Source: Zychaea mexicana (lineage: Eukaryota > Mucoromycota > Mucoromycetes > Mucorales > Lichtheimiaceae). Taken from it: DNA of 64,000 nucleotides. Below the pieces are notes generated by a model. It did not search any database and was not told the origin of the DNA. It worked only from the letters and a program-made list of their open reading frames with translations. Positions 48,383 through 61,400 of the stretch are shown here, piece after piece. The DNA lies in assembly GCF_025766255.1 (NCBI RefSeq), contig NW_026516721.1, forward strand, positions 1-64,000, read 5' to 3'. Every line of letters begins with the position of its first letter. Within the stretch, counting starts at the first letter, position 1. The translations under genes and the position numbers were made by a program.

Positions 48383-48953
48383 TGTAACCTACCTTGTTGT
48401 CCCCAATACATTCGTATCAATAAACGGGCTCTTCCCCTTAGTATTGGCTTTGTAATCTACTTGTATCACTATCTGTCAGTTTACTCTCTATCATTTTCAT
48501 CACAGACTTGGTGTAACTATGAGTGCAAATTTATCTCACACCCGCAACAATACGCTTACTGCGCAACACCACTCTTACTGCGAGTGCAAAACCAACTCAC
48601 ACCAGGTGCAAAACCATTTCGCACTACTGCGGTATCCATTGGATCAGGCACCAATTAGATTAGATATAGATAGTGTATTAGAATTAGTATAAATAGACCA
48701 ATATTTTGTATTGAATAATAAACAGTTCAGTTCTTTAGCTTCTCTTTCTCTTAACTTTAGCTTTTCCCTTTCCTATCAAAAGGATTGTCTTTTGTGGCTC
48801 CAGACGTAATAATTCCTGGTTGTTGAACTCCCACACTTCTATTTCATCTCTTTTGCTTAATACTTAGCATTTCATCCACATTTATCAGCTTTTCTTATAC
48901 TATCCATCCTATTAAACGGGATTCGTAACTCTTACACAAACTAAGACGTTACA
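48383..48953 (+). mobile_element. solo LTR of an LTR retrotransposon
   Basis: This is a 571-bp unit that begins TGTAAC and ends GTTACA, the inverted ends expected of an LTR. It is flanked by CTGT on both sides (48379-48382 and 48954-48957). Internally it has a TATAAATA box at about 48688 and AATAAAC at about 48717, followed by a T/C-rich U5-like part. No gag or pol reading frame adjoins it, so it is a solo LTR left by recombination. The TG...CA ends and 4-5-bp duplication suit Ty3/Gypsy or Copia elements. Confidence 0.75.
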
Positions 48954-50404
48954 CTGTACATACAGTACACAAACAAGTAAAAGAAGGGAATAATTGTATC
49001 AAAATCAATCGACAGATGATACATGAATTTGTGATAACGAAACGATTGTAATACTGTAGTCCTAAGTTAAACGACGGCGTTATTTCTTTGTTACATAAAC
49101 GTAGGTACAGAACCAGTAGAAGATTGATATCCGTGTGAAGGGAAATGCTTTACTTGTCCCTTCTTCCTCTTTCCTGTGCCGCACCTGGTGGTGTATGTGC
49201 TATAGTAGACATATAAACAGTCCTTATTTCTTTAAAAGTATCAGAGTACGGACGTTTTCCCACACACTTACACACGCACTAAAGCCATTGTATATGTAAA
49301 AGTTACTGCATAATATTATGCTGTGTATCTCGTTAAAGGCGACGCTGTTATTAGTCGCATTGTAAAAAATTAATGGCCTACACAACAGCTCTGACAAGCA
49401 CTCACAGCTGCTTTTCGAGCACGTACAGAAGGCAGTAGATCAACCTTCGCCAATCGTTATTGTTGATGCATCTCGGGTTTTCTTCAACCTTTTTTTTTGC
49501 ATGTATAGCTTTCGATTCGATGAAGCCTACCTCAGCCATAGCAAATCATGTTGCTACCAAAAAAAACCACGGCGTACTTCTTACTAGTCCATAAAGATAT
49601 ATATCTGAAAGCGTATCTACATACTGTATGGATAGATTCTGTTTTGAAACTATCAAAATTTGAATTTTCAGCAATGCCTTATTGACTCCATTGCAGAGAA
49701 AGATCCTGTTTCTGGGCAAATCCATGAGCCTAATTTATAAAGCAATACAGACCAGTAATTGGGGACATTACCACGCGTGTTATGGGGTGACGCATAAGTC
49801 ATTACTTGCATTGGTTATTCAATAAATGAACAGCTGTATTACTTATTATGTAGCAGAATATAGCTAGTCTGTATAATGAATTACTAATAGCTATAGGAGA
49901 TTGCTGATATGGATGATAGATGCTCGTCGATGACTGTTATAATGATATTGCTTCTTATATGTATTCATGCAAAAACATCCTTACTAAAATTCATGTTTAA
50001 CGCACATAGCATTATCCAGTAGCAGTAAGGCAAAACTGACAAACTAATATTGAAGTTACCTTCCGATGAATACTGCTGTGAGTCGCTATCAAGGATGATG
50101 ATAGGAGGATAGCATGTTCTTTATAGTTTTGTGGATTTTGGCTCAATACATTATCCTGACTCGGCCGTAAATGGCCCGTTCCGTCATTTAAGGAAGAAAA
50201 GGAACCAATCATCTGGATTTTTGCTTAATTTGATCATGATACAACAAGGAAAGTATCAACAACATAAAATATCAACAAGGGGCAGGGTCCTTTTGCTAGC
50301 AGACTACCAAGCTCTCATAGCCGCTTTACAGCTTGGCAAATACTGGATATGATTGGTATGTAATAATAAGGGAGTGAGCTCAATTCTCACGCGCTAAAGA
50401 AACA
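48954..50404. other. intergenic region
   Basis: About 1.45 kb between the solo LTR and the Lys-rich gene. AT-rich, with no supported gene and no recognised repeat. Confidence 0.45.
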
Positions 50405-50413
50405 TATAAAAAG
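50405..50413 (+). promoter_or_regulatory. TATA-like box of the small Lys-rich gene
   Basis: TATAAAAAG lies 145 bp upstream of the predicted ATG at 50550; spacing allows a leader of about 100 bases. Confidence 0.4.
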
Positions 50414-50549
50414 AGCACTTCAAGCAAGCATGCCACTGTAGCTAAGCCTAAATCCTTCCTGATCATACTACAACAACTTCAGTTATTTCCGCATTTTTTG
50501 CCGTCTCATACTATAGGCTTCATACAAACCGTCGTTCCCATCATAAGAC

Positions 50550-50837
50550 ATGACCAAGAAAGTATGTCAGCCAAAGATAGTAGCAAAAGATTCGATAGTC
50601 TTTTTGAGTCCGTAGCGTATAGTGCCAATGTTAAAAGGATATCTGTATTAATTGACATATAATAATGATTACACATAGCAATCAAGTAGCGCTAACAAGA
50701 CAACGTCGTCTCCAAAGTCATCGAAGAAGAAGGCCGCGCAAAGCGACACTCAGACTACCAAAAAACAAGATGTCAAGAAGAAGGGACAGCCTACTGCTGA
50801 AAAAAATGAGAGCGCCGCCGGAAAGGAAGCCAAGTAA
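50550..50837 (+). CDS. small Lys/Ser-rich protein with a 12-base first exon
   Basis: This is a predicted 56-residue hydrophilic protein. Exon 1 is only ATGACCAAGAAA (50550-50561), followed by a GTATGT donor. The acceptor is CACATAG and exon 2 is 50679-50837. The product starts MTKKQSSSANKTT and continues as a Lys-, Ser- and Gln-rich chain ending AAGKEAK, with no hydrophobic core, so it is probably disordered. I do not recognise the family; small basic proteins of this kind may bind RNA or ribosomes. Support comes from the consensus splice sites, the frame across the join and the biased composition. Confidence 0.5.
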
Positions 50838-51301
50838 CTCTAAAGGAAGCATATTTCTTAACCCCCCTATTCGCTTGTTGTAGCTACTATGTTGTATACA
50901 TCTGTCCATGGTACTTCGGGTGTTTACGAAGAGGAACGATTTTCTTCCATGCGTCGATAAACTTTCAAAACACCTTTATAAGACCTGCGTGATGACAGCT
51001 TATCTTGCTCTCTCTCTCAATAAGTAACATACTACTGTAAGACCAGCCCGTTTGATGCTATGTAGTATGTGCTGCTGCTTTATTACATTTTCGTGTCACG
51101 CGGCAATGTCGTGAGCCGGAGTCTTTTCATTGTGTTTGCCGATGGTAAAAAACGACGCGTCTCTTTATTTCTTTGTTTTTTAAAGGTTGACGCCTGCCTC
51201 GATATTACAGCAGCATATTGCGCCCATACTTCTTCTTCTCTCTTTCTTCTTTTTTTAAAATTTATCTAATTCACTCTTCCGTAACGACATCCTGAATCAA
51301 C

Positions 51302-53456
51302 ATGACTAGCACCAGTCACCGCAAGAATATATATGACGACTTTGTTTACGATCAGCCAGAGACACCGGCCGACAATGCGTCTGTCCTAAGTGCATTATCT
51401 CCCCTTGTCGATGCCGTTCGATATGCAAAACGAGAAGGAACACGCGACTGGCAACGTTTGTTTGGATCTTTTTCGAAATGGACTTCTGGTTCAACACCAA
51501 AAAGAGTAGAGGTAAAATTAAGCTCTCAGCGAGGAAAAACGGCAACAGCAACCATATTATTGATCGTAGATTGCAACGATCTATTCCATATACGATATAT
51601 ATTTACACATCTCTTACACGCGATGATTAGGGCAACAAAATCACTAAACGACGTCCTGAGTTGATTCCTTCAGTACGACGACGGCAATCTAGCGGAAGCA
51701 GGATCGGAGACGATCTCAGCGAAAACAGCACTTCCTTAACACCGGTTCTTGAACGGCATTCACTGTATCGTGACGCTAGCTTTGATGAAGACCGTCCTCA
51801 AATAATGCCCTCGTCATCAGTACCGCGTTCTCCACTTCGATACCGTGAATCTATATTTGGATCAGCATCGCAGAGCATTGACTCCAGAGCACCGACGCCG
51901 TCGCTGGAAGGATCTGTAGCTCCCTCAAACCGTTCGTCGATCTGTATGTTGGAAGATCGTGAAAATGACGTCTTATCGGGTGACCCACGAGAAGAAATAC
52001 TACCTGCCTATCGTTCGCCTGTACGGCATTCGCTCAGGCCGAGACCAGTTGCAGTAACAATGACACAATCAGACGCATTACACACCGGACTAAAAGGCAG
52101 CAGAGAGCTTGAGCGCCTCGATAGACTCCAGGAACGGCTTGAGGAAATCAGGAACATTGTAAGTTAGTATGATCAAAATGAGTGTCTTTGATCGGGTGGG
52201 TGAAAAAAAATAGGATGGTTTTCTCTAATACTCAGGCATTGTCTTTTAGACCAAGACTCTTGCACAGCCTCTCGATGCTTCAACATTCGCAACCAAAACT
52301 ACAACAGCACGACAACACCGTACGCTCGAGTCACTCAAAACTTCTCCGTTGCGCAGCACTCGACGAGACTCGGGCCCACACTCTCTAATTGAACACCCCT
52401 CACCACAACAGTCTCCACAACCTTCTCCAATGCGATCTCAATCATCCCCAGCTATACAACCTCGATCAATGGTTTCTATAGCAAAATCATTTGGTGAGCC
52501 AATCATTGCACCACCATCTGCGCCACCACCGCCACCACCACCTCCACCCCCACCGGCACTAGCACCATCCACATCTGCACAAAGCTTTAGACGGCGCCAA
52601 TCAATGCGGTCTAATAAGGTTACTATATAATACTGCTTAGATGCGTACATCCGTTTTACTTAGACAGATGCATACTTCTTTTGGCCACATAGACTCCAAT
52701 TTCTCGCTCGCCTCCAGCTACTACGCACCAAGCCGAATCCAGTACACCCACTAGAGTGATGCGAGATGTACTAGATGACATACCCACAGCCAGACTGCGC
52801 TCGACTGCTACATATCGGTAAGCTACAGATTATAGAATTATGTAATCATTCTTTTCATCAACGCTAACTCCATTATCACACACATTTGCGTTGGGACGTG
52901 CTGATGGTTGATGACACGCAGAAGCCCAAACGGTAGCAAGATAAACAACAAGTTCTGGGAAGAAATACAAGCTGCAAAAAAGCAATCGACTGTTATAGGT
53001 CAGGAATCGAGAAGCACTCCCTTGCAAAGCACGCCACTACGAAGCTCGATTAGTAGTACAGCAAGAAAAGGCAAGAGTCCTGCCAAATTGCCGAGTCAAT
53101 GGGAAGAAGGTGACTTCTGGACAAGATCATCAGGAGGAGCAACCAGCTCGTTAACTGACAAGTTGCAACGGATGGCACAAGAAGAAGCGGAGGAGCGAGA
53201 ATGGAAACGCAGACTTTCACAAACGCACACGCCGGGATCACTGGGGGATGAACTGCAAGCAGCAAACAAAAAGGCACAAGAAGACGCGCTCAAAAGAGAC
53301 CGTATTCAAGTCGAGGGATCTTCCTTTTCTCTTGAGCCGACGACACCAGACTCTTCATCTGACCATGCAACGTTGGAAGCACGTCGGATCGATGGTGACG
53401 AATGGGTCTTTTCTGGAAAGCAGTACACAGTAAATGAGAAGAAAAGAAAGCTATAA
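51302..53456 (+). CDS. proline/serine-rich coiled-coil protein of unknown function
   Basis: This is a predicted 588-residue protein from exons 51302-51511, 51631-52158, 52250-52618, 52693-52817 and 52922-53456, all keeping frame. The N-terminal 70 residues are fairly ordered (YDDFVYDQPETPADNASVLS, then RDWQRLFGSFSKW). The middle is Ser/Pro/Arg-rich with many SP sites and a predicted coiled coil (SRELERLDRLQERLEEIRNI). Then come a run of about 11 prolines of the formin/WASP type and a charged C-terminal segment (LTDKLQRMAQEEAEEREWKR). The exon 3 donor is GTTACT. I do not recognise the family. The many SP motifs, polyproline and coiled coil would fit a cytoskeletal or mitotic scaffold, but that is inference. 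Confidence 0.75.
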
Positions 53457-53644
53457 AAAATAAACTTCAGATAAAAGAATTTAAGTTGACAACATCGTAA
53501 TAAATTCTCATGCCGACCTCAAAGTACCCACTCCTCCTTGAAAACAAGGGAGAATAAAGCCGCTCCCTTTCTTCTGTTGTCATCGTCCCTCTCACCCACC
53601 CACCCCTCGTCCAGCTACTAATTAAAACGTCCACAAAAAGAAAA

Positions 53645-55301
53645 ATGGACTCTCCACTCTCCCCATCGTCAAACTCCTCCTCATCATTGTCAAACTACTT
53701 GGATCGTGCAACGCCAACCTCTGCGAATTTTCCAAGCAGCATCAGTCCGACGTCTGCAACGCCAGTAGGTGGAGCAATTGCACAACAACCTTTACCACCT
53801 GTCCCAACTCGCTCATTATCTGCTACCACACCAACTATACGGTCTCCTCCTAGCGGTGGAGGCAGTCAGACGAAACGACACAGTTTACGATCGCCGCCAC
53901 CTCCACTTCAACATCTACCGCGTCATGGATCTTTCACTGGCAATAACAACAACAATGGCATCAATAGCAGTAGTGGTATTAGCTCTATACCACTCGATCG
54001 CACAATATCGTTGCAAAGCAACAACACGACTACTACTACTATCACAACCACCTATCAACAGCGACCCACTTCACCCGTGACTTCACCTAGCATACATAAA
54101 TCTCTTAATGCGCTCGACGCCAAATCGATTACTCGTGATATGGAAAAGTCAACTCAATATATGCGAGGCGACGATACCATGATCAGCTCACCGTCATCGC
54201 CAACAGCGAGCAGTATGAACCCTTCCAGTTTCTATTTTTCAGCATCAAACAACACGAATGCAGCAAGTAGCAGTAGTGGTGGTCCAGGCCCATATAGTCA
54301 TCATCGACATCATCCTTCCACAACGTCAGTAGCAGGTGGACCTCCTGGCCACCCTTATATCCGGCAAGGGAGCGTCAGTAGTATAACTGTGACCAGCAAT
54401 GCGCCGTCTGTCGTTGGTGGAGCAGCTTCTACCGCCGCAGGAACTGGCGGTGCCCCTACAATACCACCTCTACCAATATCTAATCCGCAAGGCGACGTAT
54501 GGCAAACACTATGCGTCCGTGTTCTTCCTTTATTTAACGGCGAGGGAGTTAAGGGAAACATTGAAGATCTAAACGAGCTTTTACGGTATGCGAAATATAG
54601 GACTAGGAAAGAGTAAAAGAAGCTGGCCAGCTTAGCTCAAAATTTTTGCTTTGTCAAATAGGCGTTGCTTATCGGATCCAATATCTCCACAGCTGTACAG
54701 CGATATCGAAGGACTGCTGCGGGACGGCATGTTTACATTGAATGCAAAAATGTTGGGTGTTACCGATGAAAAATTATTGGACCGACTCGTTGAACAATGG
54801 TCGTTCTTTTTCACCTACGCATTACCTTACTTTGAAGCCGTCTTTTTGCCCCTTCGCACGGACATGCGTTACCGAACACTGGACGAAGCTGAAATGTGGA
54901 ATGTCCGTAACATGGCACTGCGAAGTTTCAGAGATAATGTCATCTTATTACAAACAAAACGCCTAGAAGGTACAGGAGTATAAAAATCCCGTTCATACTA
55001 CACACGCAGTTATACGCATTACTCACATTTATGCTTATTAGATGTATTTGCAAAACTATTTACGGATTTTGGGTCTTCACAAAACCCCGCGGCGACAGCA
55101 GCAAAAATGCTGCAAATGACTTCGCTCTTGGCCTCTGCACCCGATCATAACGAAGAGATCGAACGGGTTCTTTCCAGTCTCAAAGCCAATTGGAAGATCA
55201 TGATGACAAAAGGAGATAGACGAGGCTTTGCAGGTGTTCGCAAAGCAGGGTCTGGGCAATCATCTGAAACTTCGAATCAAATTTTCGGCACGCTCACATA
55301 G
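53645..55301 (+). CDS. HbrB-domain protein, TORC2 subunit (Bit61/Protor-like)
   Basis: This is a predicted 502-residue protein from exons 53645-54585, 54662-54969 and 55042-55301. The first about 280 residues are Ser/Pro/Thr-rich and probably disordered. The HbrB domain follows, spanning about 283-430: VWQTLCVRVLPLFNGEGVKG, LNELLRRCLSD, LLRDGMFTLNAKML, VEQWSFFFTYALPYFEAVFL. Family members (yeast Bit61/Bit2, animal Protor/PRR5, Aspergillus HbrB) are accessory subunits of TORC2, acting in growth polarity and cell-wall or membrane stress signalling. A helical C-terminal part ends at TAG 55299-55301. It starts 189 bp after the preceding gene's stop, in the same direction. Confidence 0.9.
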
Positions 55302-56247
55302 AGAAAAAAACTCTACAATATATAACTTTTTGTTCTATTTGAGACTGTTTTGTATTGAAATGGATTGAAGGCTATCAATTGCTCGTCGTCCGGCTAACCG
55401 GGACGCGCAAAACCTTCGGGCATGTCGGTTTCCATCGAACTATAGGAAGAGCAGGTGGCTCTCTGTAGACTCAGTCAACTGAATTAATGGGAATTTCTGA
55501 ATTGCCACTTTTATCATCACCATGCTGTAAAAAAATAAGCGAGAGTGGGTACTACTTATCGTTCCAAGACGGCCCCGAAGAACAAGTGTGGAGAGGGAAA
55601 AATATGCACATATGCTAAGCTTATATATTTTGACAAACATTATCGGATTCTGTGAGGAGTATGATGAGTTCTTCCCTATATGATTTTTGATTATCTATGA
55701 TCCGACAATAGACTTTATTGATGCTCCCACGGGGTCTAAGACTTTATGTTGGGATTCGCATCGCGTTTCAAGAGGAAGAAATTGTGTTTCAGTTCAACGG
55801 ATCGTCCTTTTCTTGTCAAGGTCGGGGGATTACGGATCATTTTAGTGGGTATATCGAGTCTCTTTGTTCGCTTCCTCTTTCTAGTCATGGTATTTAGTAA
55901 ATTGCACAATCGGTCTTTTGATTTCAGCACGGACGTTGGTGTTTATAATTATGACAGGAGTATGTTTATACTATACGTACTGGCCTGGGATGACGACCGT
56001 CATATTCAGTTCACACACACTTTATCAAACGCTAAAATGACAGTTCATTCAGAAATTAGGTATCCTCGGGCCAATCATCCCTTCACATGTCATGAATGCC
56101 AAACATCTGACACTGGGTTACCCAAAGTCAAACTTTGAAAGTAAAAAGATGAAAGGAAGAGCGGAGCCTAGGGGGCGAGAGATTAGAATTGGCGGACGTA
56201 GGAAATCTTTCCAAGGAAACGACTGATAATGAGATCGATATTATCTA
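55302..56247. other. intergenic region
   Basis: No supported gene. An open frame at 55746-56138 (130 codons) has no motif and no typical fungal start context, so I do not call it. Confidence 0.45.
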
Positions 56248-56314
56248 TCTCCATGGCAACACATCGTCTCCATAACAGCCCATCGTCTCTATGACAGCAT
56301 ATCTCTATGACAAC
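56248..56314 (-). promoter_or_regulatory. cluster of four RFX/X-box-like half sites
   Basis: Four related sites begin at 56248, 56267, 56286 and 56302: TCTCCATGGCAAC, TCTCCATAACAGC, TCTCTATGACAGC and TCTCTATGACAAC. On the minus strand each reads like GTTGYCATRGAGA, close to the RFX-family X-box half site GTTGCC. The spacing is 19, 19 and 16 bp. The cluster lies about 745 bp upstream of the MADS-box start and 950 bp after the HbrB gene. Binding is inferred from motif similarity only. Confidence 0.45.
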
Positions 56315-57058
56315 GGTTTTTTTGGTTATGTGATTGTTGATGTTTCGAAGCAACCACTTGATCGGTGAAATGACTGACGGCTTGTCATCGAGTCCATGGT
56401 CTGGGGGAAAAGTATTTTCAAGACATGAGAAAAAAAAATTGATCAAGAGTTTACGGAAAGGATGCTGTGAGGCAGCTGGACTTTGTGTCACAATTTGACG
56501 ACATTAGCCCGAGTTTGGAAACTGTAAGCAAAACCCTTTTTCTATTATCGCATGCCCTTCAACGTTTGTGCTCGTTTGCAGTGGTGCTTGGCTTAGAAAA
56601 AGCACCGTTGTTCTGGGTCATTGTTCCTTTTAAACACTCAGAGCCAGGAAGAAAAAGGTAATATGTATGCAGCTGCTTTATCTGATCTTGCAGCATGCTT
56701 GTAAAGTAAAAGCTACGTATCGTCGTCTCCAGCAGCAGCAGCAGCTGCAATCTATGTAGAAATTAGGGAACGTGATGAATTTTTTTAATCAGCCTCAAGA
56801 AAAGCTGTATCTCTCATGGCGTGAGCACGCCTGTATGTTTGCCGTGCGCGCGCTTGAGAACTCGCACGCACTCTGAGAGAACGAGTGCAGCAGAGGAGTG
56901 AAAAAAAGTTTATTTGAAAAGCGGCTTTCACTTCCATTTTTCTTCTTTTTCCATTTCTTTACAGCTTGCTTTATTTTTCTCTCTCTTGATCTTCTTATCT
57001 ACTTTCTTCTTCCTTCAACCACCTTTACTGCTTTATTACACACTCTCTAATATCTAAA
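56315..57058. other. upstream region of the MADS-box gene
   Basis: Noncoding, with C/T-rich sequence over the last about 120 bp before the ATG, as in many fungal 5' leaders. No gene is seen. Confidence 0.5.
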
Positions 57059-58466
57059 ATGAACAACCTTGGACATATACCACCAGGGCTCGGACCGGCT
57101 GCTGCGGCTGCTAGGGCTGGGGCAGGGCAGCAACAGGCACCGTTTCAAGCGGCTGCTTCGACACAAATTATAAACAACGATCGAATGATACACTCAAACA
57201 ACTGCGTCAACGACGACGACTCGGACAGCGAAGACAAGCCCGAAAAAAGGTCCGGACGGCGCAAAATTAAGATTGAGTTTATCGAAGATAAATCGAGACG
57301 CCATATTACCTTTTCGAAGCGAAAAGCAGGCATCATGAAAAAGGTAACAAACTTCACTCTCCAAAAGGGGGATTTTTATCTTTTTGGGAGTCTTCTCTGT
57401 CTATACTCTTTTTGACGTTTGCGCATTTTCCGTAACTCATATGCTTCTCCCTTCCTTCTTCTTCCTGCCCTTTTTCTTGTCCATTCGTTAATCATATAAA
57501 CAAAAGGCTTACGAGCTGAGCACCCTCACGGGCACCCAGGTCCTCCTGCTGGTGGTATCAGAAACCGGACTGGTGTACACGTTCACCACTCCCAAGCTTC
57601 AGCCACTCGTAACAAAACCCGAGGGAAAGAATCTGATTCAAGCGTGTCTCAATGCACCAGATCCAGCAGCTGCTCCTGGCGAAGCATCATCATCGTCGGT
57701 ACCGTATTATACTGTTTCATTGTTGTCTGTAGTTGTTTGCCTGTTTGACTAACCGCCTGCTTAATTTTCATTTGCATCTACCTCTTGTTGATCTGATCTA
57801 TATATTCTCTCTCGCCCACAGCCACGATCAGCTCACTCAAACCACACGACTCCAAGTAACACAACCACAACAAACGCCGCCGTGGGTAAATCAGTGCACG
57901 GGAGTACCTTCCCTCAAGATACCGCTGCGGGGTCGTCAGATATCTACGGTCAACCAGACCGAAAGGTACGAAAAAATGCGCTGTTGCGGGTCTGCGTTGG
58001 GTGGGCGGGAAGGAGAGGGGAATGGAAAAGGGCATTTTAGGCGCTATACATGATAGATGATTCTGCGTATATGTTCTGTACACAAGAATGAGATCACAAC
58101 CGTGTGTGTGTACGTGTGCACCGGAAAAAAGAGTCACTGATGATAGATGATATTCACCGTTATCCCGCCCATTTTCAGGTTTCCCAGCAATCACAATCTC
58201 GGCAACAGCACCCGGCTCCTGCTTACGGAAGCGTTCCAATGACAAGTTATACGCATGGATACGGTCATGAGCCAGGTGCGACGACGCCAAGCTATAGCAT
58301 GAGCCAGCAGCATCCTTCTCAGCCAACATATGGTGCAACGTACCAACAGCCGCCTGTCAACAATCCAAACAACTATTATGGCTCCTCTACAAACGCCTCA
58401 AATTACCTGCCTCAAACAAACAGTGGGGCCTACTGGCCACAGCAACAGCAACCCCAAAAAAAGTAG
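57059..58466 (+). CDS. MCM1: MADS-box transcription factor, MCM1/SRF type
   Basis: This is a predicted 302-residue factor from exons 57059-57343, 57507-57698, 57822-57965 and 58179-58466, all phase 0. After an acidic stretch (DDDSDSEDKPEKR), the MADS domain begins at about residue 66 with GRRKIKIEFIEDKSRRHITF. It continues KRKAGIMKK across the first intron into AYELSTLTGTQVLLLVVSE, then the SAM-type extension reading TTPKLQPLVTKPEGKNLIQA. This is the SRF/Mcm1 type I class, which binds CArG-like DNA as a dimer and works with partner proteins in cell-cycle, mating and metabolic control. The C-terminal third is rich in Gln, Tyr, Pro and Asn, like an activation domain. The symbol is by family resemblance. 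Confidence 0.95.
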
Positions 58467-61400
58467 CTCATATGTAACGATACCATGTACTCTTCGCAAT
58501 TACGATCCATCAGTTTGTTTCCTTGGTAAATATCCCCTTCGCCCACATTCTTCTTTGCACACGTGCAGTTTTGCTCTTATTCTTTTCAAATATTTTAATA
58601 TCTTCACGATGTAGTATACAACCCTTTTATCTTTTATTATTTTCTGTGTAATGAGATTATTATTCTCTTTGTATTTTCTTGTATGCCTTCTAACTACTAC
58701 TACTATGTATGGCTTTTATTTTTGGTTGATTGTTTTTATTTCCTTTGACAATTATTATCATATGTATTATCCTTCTTTTTTTCGATATGATTTCTGTGAA
58801 AGTACACCTTGAAACCCAAACAGCATTCTCACATGCACTTTTCCTCTGCCATGTCACCATCAATGTGCTAATTAAAGTTTTGTCGGATATCACCATACAT
58901 CAAATAACAACAGATTTCATGCCGCTTGTTGCTATTAGATTATTGCGCGCTCGCGGAGCATTCAGTTTTTTTGAGATGATGGAGCTATGTCATGTTATCA
59001 AAACCGTGCGACCAAAATTTCCTTTTTCACACGCGTGCTACAATCCGCAGTTTAGTGGGAGAGGGTGTGGCTTGGAGCACTATGTTTCCTGCTCCTTATG
59101 TTGAGTTTAGTCACTTAATATAACTATATCTCAAATATACTTCTCTTTTGTCATAAAAGATAAGATCAGCCTTCTCAACAACAGCTATATGGCGGTCCAT
59201 CATTCCCATACTCAAATTCCCCAGGCCATGTTATGGCTACTACGTACAGCGTGTTTCTTTCTTAGCCGCCCCACTATTCAACGAATTAAGCCCCATTTTT
59301 TGAGTCGCTTTATTGATTATACACTGTAAAAAGCAGCTAGGTGTAATTCTTTGTATAGTTATAATGAGAATTCATTTTCTTTTTCCATTGTATCCCTATG
59401 TAGTATGATATACCGCATCTACATAAGTACAGTTTGATGGCGAACCTCTGACAGATGCTGCTAACATTGGAGCTCACACGATCAATTCGCCGGATATACA
59501 CCACTGTTAATGCATTTCTTAGGAGACCTTAGAAGAACAATAAAATTGCAAACGCTGCCGTATGTTGCTCCTTAACTAATTAAATTTGACATTTGCTAGA
59601 TAGTTATGATACGCAACGTAACGGGAAGATGATGAGTACTTACAAGTTAATGCTATTTAGCTAGTGATGGTATGCGCTGGAACACGAAAGCCCATGCAAC
59701 TTTAATAATCTTTCATAAAGCAGTTTTTTCCCAACAATACGTAAGTAACAAGTAATCGCAATATACACTTTGCCGGTATATGTGAAAGGTCAACAATGGC
59801 GAGAAAATATCTTTTTGCTGTTCCATTTCTCTTATTCTCTCTCTATGAGAGACCATAGTGCTGAATGAATAATGCAATCAAGAATGTACAAGCACAGCAA
59901 ATGACAATGACATGACAGCACGAGTATCGTAACACTAAGTGATCTTCCAAGCCCCACGACGATTTTTAAGGTTTCAATTAAGACTAATATTTACGTAGTA
60001 TTTGATTACTAGCTTACTAAAGCTGTACCGCAAACATATAAGAGACTTATTGCCATAGAGTAACTTGCACGACTTTCTATAGACGCGTGCTTGCCGTTTT
60101 GAAGGATTTTCAATATGTATAATGCAACTTTTTAAGCTTTTTCGTAGGGACTAGCTTACTATGCTTTGATTTGGATTTAGCTTGGAAGTTTGAGCAGGTT
60201 TTATATAAAAATTTTAATCAACGTCAAAAGTAAGCGATTTAAATCAAGTAAGTATAGTTTGGTGTTGCATTCTAAACCTCCGCGGGCTCATAAGGTCTTT
60301 GCCAAGATATGACAGTGATATTTACATAATACTGATTTATACCATCAACTCGAATTAGCGATGACAGGTCTTAAAATTCAAGCAGGAGGAGCATGCGTTA
60401 TGGATCCGAACAGCTCTGAGGAGCACATACCATACAAATCCTTGCTCATACGTTTGGACCAGTCCGTTCTTTGCTGATGGTGACGGATCCATGGTTACTT
60501 AGAAGAGAACTACTACATCTCATGCGGGATATCATGGTCGTGATATGGTATGATCGAATCCGACACCCTGACGAAAACATTGTACACCATGCACCAGGTA
60601 CTACCTTTCCTTGCATTTCGACTATGGTGCAGTGAATATTTAGGGAATTCAGACGTAAAATCTGGCATACTAAGGGGATCACTCACATGTTATGAAAGAT
60701 GACCCATTTTCGAGCGCGTAGAAACAGTAGTGATGATGGCCCGATTAATATAATGTTGAGCACTACATTTTCAAAGTGTTGTATATGTTGATCTACTCTA
60801 TGAGTATTTCGTTGTACTACAATGTTGTTTTGCCGACTGACTCATCGCTTTGGAGCTAATTGAACGAGAGAATGCGGCTACATACAGTCAGATTGGAGAA
60901 GTTCAGCGCTCCCCCATTAAATTTTTCAGCGGTTGCACAGAGATTTTTTTCGTCCCACTTTCACAAAAAAATTATGCGCCACTGCCGAGAAGTTCTCGGC
61001 GCCTCTCACGAGAATTGTTTGACAGCAATGAAGATGATTTTGAGACGCTCCAGCTATCATAAACAATTAACAGTTTAGCGAAAATCGAAAGTGGGATCCT
61101 TTTTGAAATTGGGACGCCAAGATTCCACTGGACCATTTTGGCGATTTATTTGATGTGATTAAAAAAGAGAGAGTGGGAGTCATATCGCAAGGGCAGGCTC
61201 TATGAGCAATTTCAACTTTTATTTTAAAAGAGATTGTAAGGTTGTTTATCAAGAGTCATCGAGCACTTGAATGCTGGACTTAGCGAAAGATGTTGAATAG
61301 TCTTTGGACCACCATAGATCTCTTCTGTTTGCCTTGATTGTGGGTATCCAGAACCAGTGCAGATAAGACATATTGTGCTACTCATGATGGTCTATACACA

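Noticed and set aside
55746..56138. 130-codon open frame between HbrB and MADS genes
   Set aside because: No recognisable domain, poor start context, no introns or conserved ends; not separable from chance.
58730..59104. 124-codon open frame downstream of the MADS gene
   Set aside because: Starts without a good ATG context and shows no motif; composition matches surrounding noncoding DNA.
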